A DNA stretch of 10,290 nucleotides from Acidobacteriota bacterium (GTDB lineage Bacteria; Acidobacteriota; Terriglobia; Terriglobales; Acidobacteriaceae): contig JAJXXG010000147.1 of the NCBI GenBank assembly GCA_021781255.1, positions 1 through 10,290 of the forward strand, written 5' to 3'. Each line of letters starts with the position of its first letter. Position 1 is the first letter of the stretch. Of this stretch, positions 4,834 to 10,290 are shown one piece after another. The position numbers and the translations under genes are program-made. The notes under the pieces are model-generated. The model was not told the origin of the DNA. It ran no database searches and was given only the letters and a program-made list of their open reading frames with translations.

Positions 4834-5379
4834 ATGGCTACCAACACCACCCAGGGACTTGAGATTCTGTATACGCACGAGCAGATTGCGCAACGCGTGA
4901 CCGAGATGGGCGCGGAGATTACGCGCGACTTGAACGGCGAGAAGCTGGTGATGGTAGGCGTGCTGAAGGGCGCGGCGCTGTTTCTGGCCGACCTGGCGCG
5001 GGCGGTGCAGGTGGACACGACGTTCGATTTCGTAGCCGTCTCAAGCTATGGGAAGGGCCAGCGGTCCTCCGGCGCGGTGAAGCTGATCAAGGACCTGGAC
5101 GAGCCGATCGAGGGCAAGAACGTGCTGATTGTGGAGGATATTCTAGATACGGGGCTGACGCTCTCGTATCTGCGCAAGATCTTTCTGCAGCACCATCCCA
5201 AGAGCCTGCGGATTGCCACGCTGCTGGACAAGCCCTCGCGCAGGCTGGAGCGGATTGACGCGGATTACGTGGGCTTTGCGATTCCGAACCTGTTCGTTAT
5301 CGGGTACGGAATGGACTACGCGGAGCGCTACCGCAACCTGCCGGATATCTGCCTGATGACCCCGGATCACCCGGAGTAG
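4834..5379 (+). CDS. hpt: Hypoxanthine phosphoribosyltransferase, 181 aa
   Basis: Purine salvage enzyme that joins hypoxanthine (and usually guanine) to PRPP, giving IMP or GMP plus pyrophosphate in the cytoplasm. The type-I phosphoribosyltransferase features are all visible. The GVLKGA loop (42-47) contacts pyrophosphate, and the flexible-loop SYG is at 71-73. The PRPP signature VLIVEDILDTGLTL is at 97-110, with the acidic pair Glu101-Asp102. LLDKP (131-135) supplies the base-contacting Lys, and GYGMDYAERYRNLP (157-170) is the family's C-terminal motif. Length is normal. The ATG at 4834 is chosen because family homology begins soon after it; the open frame back to 4744 looks unrelated. There is no clear Shine-Dalgarno. 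Divergent from lgt; followed after 172 bases by deoC, another nucleoside-related gene with its own promoter. Confidence 0.95.
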   Translation: MATNTTQGLEILYTHEQIAQRVTEMGAEITRDLNGEKLVMVGVLKGAALFLADLARAVQVDTTFDFVAVSSYGKGQRSSGAVKLIKDLDEPIEGKNVLIVEDILDTGLTLSYLRKIFLQHHPKSLRIATLLDKPSRRLERIDADYVGFAIPNLFVIGYGMDYAERYRNLPDICLMTPDHPE

Positions 5380-5456
5380 GGCGAATCTGAAACCATTCTG
5401 TTATTGCCATGTCTTATACGTGGGGGCCAGAACCGCACATGGCCTGAGAATCGGCA

Positions 5457-5485
5457 TTGTTGCCTAACGCCGAAGACACTATACT
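5457..5485 (+). promoter_or_regulatory. Sigma70-type promoter for deoC
   Basis: TTGTTG (5457-5462) and TATACT (5480-5485) are separated by 17 bases. The -10 matches at 5 of 6 positions and the -35 at 3 of 6. Transcription would start near 5492, giving a leader of about 60 bases before deoC. The leader region holds a nine-base direct repeat, CGTTTGCCG, at 5486-5494 and 5523-5531. Confidence 0.45.
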
Positions 5486-5551
5486 CGTTTGCCGTAGGCC
5501 TGCAGGGAGACGCCGCACGATGCGTTTGCCGCGGGAAAAGGAGCATTGCTT

Positions 5552-6307
5552 ATGACTGCCATTACGCCTATCAGCGAGGCAGATCTGGAATTTGATAACG
5601 GCACCTTTGACGCCGTTGCATTTACACGCGAGACGACCGCGAACTGGCAGACGCTGGCCGGGGTAATTGACCACACGCTGCTCAAGCCGGATGCGACACG
5701 GGACCAGATTGAGAGCCTGTGCGACGAGGCGATCCGCTACCGGTTTGCCTGCGCGATGGTGAATCCGGTCTGGGTGCCGACTGCGGTGAGCGTGCTGGCA
5801 GGCACGGGGATTCCGGTAGGCGTAGTGATTGGGTTTCCGCTGGGCGCGTCGCTGGTGTCGACGCTGCGGCAGGAGGCGGCCGCACTGATCCGGCTGGGCG
5901 CGCGCGAACTGGACATGGTGATTCCGATTGGGCAGCTGAAGAGCGGCAATCATCATGCCGTACAGCATGCGATCCACACGGTGGCGAACGTGGCGCACCA
6001 CCAGGGCGCGATTCTGAAGGTGATTCTGGAGACGGCTCTGCTGACCGTGGAGGAGAAACTGCGCGGCGCCGAGATTGCGATTCAGGCAGGGGCGAATTTT
6101 CTGAAGACCTCCACCGGCTTTGCCAAGGGCGGAGCGACGGCGGCGGACGTGGCGCTGCTGCGCGGGGTGGCCGGCGGACGCTGCGGCGTGAAGGCGTCGG
6201 GCGGCATTCGCTCGCTGACCGATGTGCGCGCGATGCTGGAGGCCGGAGCGAATCGCATTGGGGCGTCGGCCTCGATTGCGATTGTGCGCGAGATGGGCGC
6301 GGAGTAG
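5552..6307 (+). CDS. deoC: Deoxyribose-phosphate aldolase, 251 aa
   Basis: Class I aldolase that splits 2-deoxyribose-5-phosphate into glyceraldehyde-3-phosphate and acetaldehyde, the last step of deoxynucleoside catabolism in the cytoplasm. The ATG at 5552 follows AAAAGGAG (5536-5543) by eight bases. The TIM-barrel motifs occur in order. IDHTLLKPDAT (39-49) and GFPLGAS (94-100) come first. ELDMVIPIGQLKSG (119-132) carries Asp122 of the proton relay. FLKTSTGF (183-190) contains Lys185, the Schiff-base residue. GVKASGGIR (212-220) carries the second active-site Lys214, and IGAS (237-240) binds phosphate. The first 33 residues are not part of the core fold and have no obvious function; with them the protein is at the long end of the family. 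No other deo genes lie nearby. A hairpin overlaps the stop codon. Confidence 0.94.
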   Translation: MTAITPISEADLEFDNGTFDAVAFTRETTANWQTLAGVIDHTLLKPDATRDQIESLCDEAIRYRFACAMVNPVWVPTAVSVLAGTGIPVGVVIGFPLGASLVSTLRQEAAALIRLGARELDMVIPIGQLKSGNHHAVQHAIHTVANVAHHQGAILKVILETALLTVEEKLRGAEIAIQAGANFLKTSTGFAKGGATAADVALLRGVAGGRCGVKASGGIRSLTDVRAMLEAGANRIGASASIAIVREMGAE

Positions 6308-6322
6308 CCCGAAGCAGGGCTG
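6305..6322 (+). other. Hairpin at the deoC stop codon, weak terminator candidate
   Basis: AGCCC (6306-6310) pairs with GGGCT (6317-6321) around GAAGCA, with a T-G closing wobble. Only TTTCT follows, seven bases later, so this is at best a weak intrinsic terminator. Confidence 0.2.
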
Positions 6323-6423
6323 CGCGGCGTTTCTCCCGATTGCCAGCCCGGCCGCTCATGCCATTCCGGGATATGTGTCTCTTTCACCGGTAAAATCAAC
6401 GCCGGACGCGAGTCCGCTTACGC

Positions 6424-6429
6424 TATGAT
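6424..6429 (+). promoter_or_regulatory. Candidate -10 box of the phosphatase gene
   Basis: TATGAT (5 of 6 consensus) ends 14 bases before the ATG at 6444, implying a leader of about seven bases and no room for a Shine-Dalgarno. No good -35 is seen; TAAAAT at 6391-6396 is an alternative -10. A perfect five-base stem with a GCGA tetraloop (6403-6416) lies just upstream. Confidence 0.25.
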
Positions 6430-6443
6430 TCCTTTCGAGCGCT

Positions 6444-8267
6444 ATGTCCTCTATTTCCCCAGAGCGGCTGAACGAGTCCCCTATTGAGGGTGACTATCGC
6501 CCGTCTTCCTCGAACAATCCACATGCCCGCATTGATGCGCAGAATGTACGCGTGGAGCCGGCTGACCTGACGTACCTGGTGCAACTGGCCGACGCACTGA
6601 ATACAACCCTGGACCTGCAGACGCTGCTGGAACGGACCTCAGAGCTGGTGCGGGCGATCATTCCCTATCGCATCTTTGCCATTTTTCTGCTGAACGACCG
6701 CACGCACGAGCTGCGCATGCGCTTCCAGATTGGGCACACGGCGGAGACGCAGCGGATGCGCTTCCCGCTGGGCAAAGGCGTTGTGGGGCAGGTGGCGCTG
6801 ACGCGGCAGCCGATGCTGCTGAACGACGTGCGCACCTCGGAGTATTACATTGACGCGAACCCGGGCGTGCGCTCGGAGCTTGCGGTGCCGCTGATTGCGA
6901 AGAACAGGCTGATTGGCGTGCTGGACATCGAGAGCGAGCAGGAAGGGTACTTCCGCGAGGAGCACCTGCACCTGCTGGTGTTGACGGCGTCGCGCATTGC
7001 GCAGGCGATTGAGAATGCTCGGCTGTACACGCGCGTGTCGCGGCAGGCGCAGACGCTGACGGTGCTGAACGAGATTTCTGCCGAGTTGACGTCGATCCTG
7101 GAGCTGGACCCGCTGCTGGCGCGGATCGGGCAACTGCTGCGGCGGCTGATTGACTACCAGATGTTCAGCATCATGCTGCTGGACGACAAGGGCGAGACGC
7201 TGATTACGCGGTACGCGTGGCGCTTTGGATACGCGCATGCCCCGCTGCGGCGGATTCCGATTACGAGCGGGCTGGTGGGCGCGGCGGTGCGCGAATGGCG
7301 GCCGATCAACGTGCCCGATGTGCACAAGGATCCGCGCTATCTGCCGATGAATCCGGAGACGCGGTCGGAGCTGATTGTGCCGCTGTTTCACAAGGGGCGC
7401 ATTATCGGCGTGCTGGACCTGGAGCATACGCGCACCGCCTTCTTCAACGAAGAACACGGGAAGCTGCTGACGACCATGGCGGCGCAGGTGGCGATTGCGA
7501 TTGAGAACGCACGGCTATACCAGGCGGTGAAACGGCAGGAACAGCAACTGGAGCGCGACATCGCGATGGCGCGCGAGGTGCAACTGCGGCTGCTGCCGAC
7601 GGCTCCGCCGGAGCACCCGAATATGGAAATGGCGGTGCGGTTTTTGCCGGCGCGCACGATTGGCGGCGACCTGTACGACTTTATCGACTACGGCGCGAAC
7701 GAGACGGCGATTGTGCTGGGCGACGTGAGCGGCAAGGCTGCTCCGGCGGCGTTGTTTGCGGCGCTGGTGAGCGGCATTATGCGCTCTGCCGCGGCACAGC
7801 GGCCGGAGCCGGCGGCGATGCTGGTGACGCTGAACGATGCGCTGCAGGAGCGACGGCTGGAGTCGCAGTATGTAGCACTGCTGTTTGCGCTGTGGAACGA
7901 CGAGAACCGGACGCTGAAGGTGGCAAACTCCGGCGCGGTGCAGCCGATCTTTTGCCGGGGCGGCGAGTCGATTACGGTGAAGGCGGAGGGCTTTCCGCTG
8001 GGGCTGTTTCCGGGCGCGACGTATGAGGAGTTCAGCGTGTCCACGCAGCCGGGCGACGCGATCATCTTCATGTCCGACGGGATATTGGACGCGGAGAATG
8101 CCAAGGGCGAGATGTACGGGCAGGAGCGGCTGGCCGAGATGCTGTGCAGCCTGCGCGAGCAGCCCGCCGCGCGCATTGCAGATGCGATCCTGGCGGATGT
8201 GACCCGCTTCCAGGGCGGACAGGACCGCTTTGATGACGAGACCATCATCGTGCTGCGCGTGCGCTAG
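6444..8267 (+). CDS. GAF-GAF-SpoIIE/PP2C serine phosphatase, 607 aa
   Basis: A cytoplasmic signalling protein that probably dephosphorylates a serine or threonine on a partner such as an anti-sigma-factor antagonist, under control of two sensor domains. Residues 1-40 are a Ser/Pro-rich disordered-looking tail. GAF 1 spans about 57-195 (SELAVPLIAKNRLIGVLDIES, 144-164, then IENARLY). GAF 2 spans about 217-360 (SELIVPLFHKGRIIGVLDLEH, 308-328, IENARLY again). A charged helical linker (361-382) leads into the SpoIIE domain with metal-binding motifs GGDLYD (407-412), GDVSGKAAPAAL (426-437), MSDGILDA (543-550) and DRFDDETIIVL (594-604). All expected acidic metal ligands are present. Both GAF domains lack membrane anchors, and the ligand cannot be told from sequence. 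No STAS, anti-sigma or sigma gene lies in the window. The start ATG at 6444 has no Shine-Dalgarno. Confidence 0.93.
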   Translation: MSSISPERLNESPIEGDYRPSSSNNPHARIDAQNVRVEPADLTYLVQLADALNTTLDLQTLLERTSELVRAIIPYRIFAIFLLNDRTHELRMRFQIGHTAETQRMRFPLGKGVVGQVALTRQPMLLNDVRTSEYYIDANPGVRSELAVPLIAKNRLIGVLDIESEQEGYFREEHLHLLVLTASRIAQAIENARLYTRVSRQAQTLTVLNEISAELTSILELDPLLARIGQLLRRLIDYQMFSIMLLDDKGETLITRYAWRFGYAHAPLRRIPITSGLVGAAVREWRPINVPDVHKDPRYLPMNPETRSELIVPLFHKGRIIGVLDLEHTRTAFFNEEHGKLLTTMAAQVAIAIENARLYQAVKRQEQQLERDIAMAREVQLRLLPTAPPEHPNMEMAVRFLPARTIGGDLYDFIDYGANETAIVLGDVSGKAAPAALFAALVSGIMRSAAAQRPEPAAMLVTLNDALQERRLESQYVALLFALWNDENRTLKVANSGAVQPIFCRGGESITVKAEGFPLGLFPGATYEEFSVSTQPGDAIIFMSDGILDAENAKGEMYGQERLAEMLCSLREQPAARIADAILADVTRFQGGQDRFDDETIIVLRVR

Positions 8268-8290
8268 TTGCGGCGTTGGCTTGCTGGCCC

Positions 8291-8307
8291 GCCGGATGTC
8301 TGCCGGC
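8291..8307 (+). other. Hairpin between the phosphatase gene and aroA
   Basis: GCCGG (8291-8295) pairs with CCGGC (8303-8307) around ATGTCTG. There is no T-run, so it is not a convincing terminator, and read-through into aroA remains likely. Confidence 0.2.
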
Positions 8308-8334
8308 TTCCGGTAAACTGAAGAGGACCCCAAC

Positions 8335-9651
8335 TTGACTGGAGCAGCTTTGCATACGGCAACTCAAGAGCGTGTTATCCGTCCTGCCCGCAATATTCTG
8401 GGCAGCCTGCGCCTTCCGGGCGACAAATCGATCAGCCACCGCTACGGCATGCTTGCGGCGTTTGCCGAGGGCACGTCACGCTTCAGCAATTTTTCGACGG
8501 GCGCGGACTGCGCGTCCACGCTGGCCTGCATGCAGGCGCTGGGCGCCACGGTGCGCAAGCTGGACGACGGCGTGATTGAAGTGACGGGCGTGGGCGGACA
8601 CGTGACGCCGTCGAGCGAGCCGCTGGACTGCGGCAACTCCGGCTCGACGATGCGCATGATTTCGGGCCTGCTGGCTCCGCAGGAGGGCAGCTTTACGCTG
8701 ATTGGCGACGCCTCGCTTTCGCGGCGGCCGATGGAGCGGATTCGCAAGCCGCTGGAGGCGATGGGCGCACGGCTGACGCTGACGGAGGGACATGCGCCGA
8801 TCCACATTGAAGGCACGCCGCTGCATGCGATGGAGTACACGACACCGGTGCCGAGCGCACAGGTGAAGACCTGCGTGCTGCTGGCCGGCCTGCAGACGGA
8901 AGGAACCACGACGGTGCACGAGGCGGTGCGCACACGCGACCACAGCGAACTGGCGCTGCGCGCGTTTGGTGCGGAGCTGACGCGCACGGCAGATTCGGTT
9001 TCGATCAGGGGACCGCAGACGCTGCATGCTCTGGAAGCGGCTGTGCCGGGCGACATCTCGTCGGCGGCGTTCTTTTTGAGCGCGGCGACGATCTTTCCGG
9101 GGTCGTCGCTGGTGCTGGACGCGCTGGGGCTGAACCCGACGCGCGCGGCGCTGCTGGATGTGCTGACGGCGCTGGGCGCGCGCATTGCCGTGCTGAACCT
9201 GGAAGAGCGCAATGCCGAGCTGGTGGGGACGGTACAGATCTCCGGGCCCGAGGAAGGCATGGGATCGACCGAGGTACGAGGCGCGCTGGCGGCGCAGCTG
9301 ATTGACGAACTGCCCGTGCTGGCCGCGATTGCTCCGTACACGAGCGGCGGCATCCGGATTCGCGATGCGAAGGAGCTGCGCGTGAAGGAATCTGACCGCA
9401 TTGCCCTAGTGGCGGAGAACCTGCGCGCGATGGGCGCGGAGGTGGAGGAGTTTGAGGACGGGCTGGATGTTCCGGGCGGGCAAACGCTGCACGGCGCCAC
9501 GATCAACTCCGGCGGAGACCACCGGATTGCCATGGCTTTCAGCGTGGCGGCCTTGCGTGCGGAGGGCGACACGCTGATTCAGGGAGCGGAGTCGGCGGCT
9601 ATCAGCTTTCCGGAGTTCTTTGACCTGCTGGACAAGGTTGCGGACCGCTGA
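8335..9651 (+). CDS. aroA: 3-phosphoshikimate 1-carboxyvinyltransferase (EPSP synthase), 438 aa
   Basis: Sixth enzyme of the shikimate pathway: joins PEP to shikimate-3-phosphate to give EPSP for aromatic amino-acid synthesis, in the cytoplasm. There is no ATG before the conserved core. The frame is closed by a TAA at 8314, so the start is TTG, either at 8335 (after GAGG, 8323-8326, eight bases) or at 8350 (after GGAG, 8341-8344, five bases; 433 aa). Motifs are LPGDKSISHR (27-36), LDCGNSGSTMRM (97-108), RRPMERI (130-136), PSAQVK (173-178), RDHSE (201-205), NPTR (267-270), IDELP (323-327, with catalytic Asp324), VKESDR (350-355) and GDHRIAM (394-400). The combination of RDHSE, GDKS, SAQVK and NPTR is that described for class II EPSP synthases. 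Gly103 is kept where the glyphosate-insensitive CP4 enzyme has Ala. Length is normal, and the gene is followed by a strong terminator. Confidence 0.94.
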   Translation: MTGAALHTATQERVIRPARNILGSLRLPGDKSISHRYGMLAAFAEGTSRFSNFSTGADCASTLACMQALGATVRKLDDGVIEVTGVGGHVTPSSEPLDCGNSGSTMRMISGLLAPQEGSFTLIGDASLSRRPMERIRKPLEAMGARLTLTEGHAPIHIEGTPLHAMEYTTPVPSAQVKTCVLLAGLQTEGTTTVHEAVRTRDHSELALRAFGAELTRTADSVSIRGPQTLHALEAAVPGDISSAAFFLSAATIFPGSSLVLDALGLNPTRAALLDVLTALGARIAVLNLEERNAELVGTVQISGPEEGMGSTEVRGALAAQLIDELPVLAAIAPYTSGGIRIRDAKELRVKESDRIALVAENLRAMGAEVEEFEDGLDVPGGQTLHGATINSGGDHRIAMAFSVAALRAEGDTLIQGAESAAISFPEFFDLLDKVADR

Positions 9652-9679
9652 GGAAGCGGATCGCGCAGCAGAAGGAAAT

Positions 9680-9710
9680 GCAAAAGCCCGGCAATGTGCC
9701 GGGCTTTTGC
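9680..9710. terminator. Bidirectional intrinsic terminator between aroA and the TolC-family gene
   Basis: A perfect 13-bp stem, GCAAAAGCCCGGC (9680-9692) against GCCGGGCTTTTGC (9698-9710), closes an AATGT loop. The AAAA arm on the left and TTTT arm on the right give a U-run for transcripts in either direction. It lies 28 bases after the aroA stop and 19 bases from the stop of the convergent gene, so it should end both. Confidence 0.9.
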
Positions 9711-9729
9711 TGTATGCGCGCGGGGCGGA

Positions 9730-10290
9730 TCAGTTGCCTGCCGGCGGCTTGGTGGAAGGCTCGTTGCCCTTGGCCGCGGGTTGCAGGCCGGGAACGACGG
9801 GAGCGGTGGTCACGTTGCCGGTTGCGGCATCCTGCAGGTTGATGCCGTAGTGCTGCAGGGTGGTGGCGAGGGTCTGGTAGAGACCGGCGCGATCCCTGGC
9901 GTAAGCGGCATTGGCAGCGATGAGGTTGTTGTCGGCGGTGGCCAGGTTGCGCTCCTGCAGGAGCACGTTGGCCGTGGTGGAGGCGCCGAGGTGGAGCTTC
10001 TTGGCCTCTGCATCGAGGCTCTGCTGCGCGAAGTCACGAGCGGCGACGGCTGCCTTAACCTGGGCGCGGTCATTGGCGAGCGCGAACTGCGCGTTGACGA
10101 CCTGCATGCGTATCTGGGTGTAAAGCTGCTCCAGCCGCAGCTCGGCCTGACGGTACTCGATGAGGGAGCGGGCCTGCTCAGCCTGTGCGGTGCGATTGCG
10201 CAGCGGAATGTTGAGGGAGAAGCCCACGCCCTTGTCGGGGGCCGTGCTGTTGAACAGGTTCTGCAGGACGGTGCCGTAACCGACGGTCGG
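9730..10290 (-). CDS. TolC-family outer-membrane efflux protein, C-terminal part (186 aa seen)
   Basis: The frame stays open to the right edge, so the N-terminal part (probably more than half of the protein) is outside the window. The visible part begins PTVGYGTVLQNLFN and continues GVGFSLNIPLRNRTAQAEQA. This is the transition from the beta-barrel strand to the second pair of long periplasmic helices in outer-membrane efflux proteins. Long Ala/Gln-rich coiled helices follow, then the typical KLHLGASTTANVLLQERNLA and a final helix ending in TLQHYGINL. After this comes a Pro/Ala/Thr-rich tail of about 35 residues. Such proteins trimerise into a channel across the outer membrane for RND- or ABC-driven export; substrate and pump partners cannot be told here. 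The shadow start at 10227 is internal and not the real start. Confidence 0.9.
   Translation of the reverse strand, partial: PTVGYGTVLQNLFNSTAPDKGVGFSLNIPLRNRTAQAEQARSLIEYRQAELRLEQLYTQIRMQVVNAQFALANDRAQVKAAVAARDFAQQSLDAEAKKLHLGASTTANVLLQERNLATADNNLIAANAAYARDRAGLYQTLATTLQHYGINLQDAATGNVTTAPVVPGLQPAAKGNEPSTKPPAGN

Noticed and set aside
6639..7457. Long minus-strand open frame opposite the GAF domains
   Set aside because: Arg/Gln/His-rich antisense artefact; the plus strand codes for two well-formed GAF domains.
8442..9572. 376-codon minus-strand open frame opposite aroA
   Set aside because: Ser/Pro/Ala-rich antisense shadow; EPSP synthase motifs on the plus strand account for the whole stretch.
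1..10290. CRISPR arrays, tRNA/rRNA genes, insertion sequences, attachment sites, phage or toxin-antitoxin genes
   Set aside because: I looked for spaced repeats, cloverleaf-like segments, transposase or integrase motifs and terminal inverted repeats and saw none.

Overview
The window is about 10.3 kb of GC-rich bacterial chromosome with compact gene spacing and a strong preference for G/C-ending codons. The protein styles point to a Gram-negative soil bacterium of the Acidobacteriota (Terriglobia/Acidobacteriaceae-like). Those styles are a secreted TPR protein, a TolC-type outer-membrane channel, a two-GAF SpoIIE-type phosphatase, and an Lgt with a variant active-site motif. This placement is an inference from sequence style, since no rRNA or marker search could be run.

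Layout. Positions 1-229 hold no gene I can support. A small minus-strand gene (230-421, 63 aa, strong Shine-Dalgarno) is divergent from a secreted TPR-repeat protein (584-1921). A promoter and a structured leader (2016-2112) then precede a plus-strand cassette of three genes. Two encode small exported helical proteins that look like diverged paralogues (2113-2571 and 2640-3179). The third is a SprT-like zinc metallopeptidase (3196-3900) whose N-terminal half looks like a degenerate copy of its catalytic half. A terminator-like hairpin at 3911-3932 ends the cassette and lies partly inside the end of the convergent lgt gene.

The second half is housekeeping. lgt (minus, 3919-4707) is divergent from hpt (4834-5379). 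deoC (5552-6307) follows with its own promoter. Next come a GAF-GAF-SpoIIE/PP2C phosphatase (6444-8267) and aroA (about 8335-9651). A strong bidirectional terminator (9680-9710) separates aroA from the 3' end of a convergent TolC-family gene that runs off the right edge (9730-10290).

How the genes work together. hpt (purine salvage) and deoC (deoxynucleoside catabolism) both act in nucleotide metabolism but appear to be transcribed separately. lgt serves lipoprotein maturation. aroA may be co-transcribed with the phosphatase, with 67 nt between them. I see no phage, IS, CRISPR, toxin-antitoxin or recognised defence genes. The least ordinary parts are the 2.0-3.9 kb cassette (structured leader, paralogous exported proteins, duplicated SprT fold) and the small 63-aa gene. 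lgt, hpt and the phosphatase also have -10-like boxes so close to their start codons that leaderless or near-leaderless transcripts are plausible.
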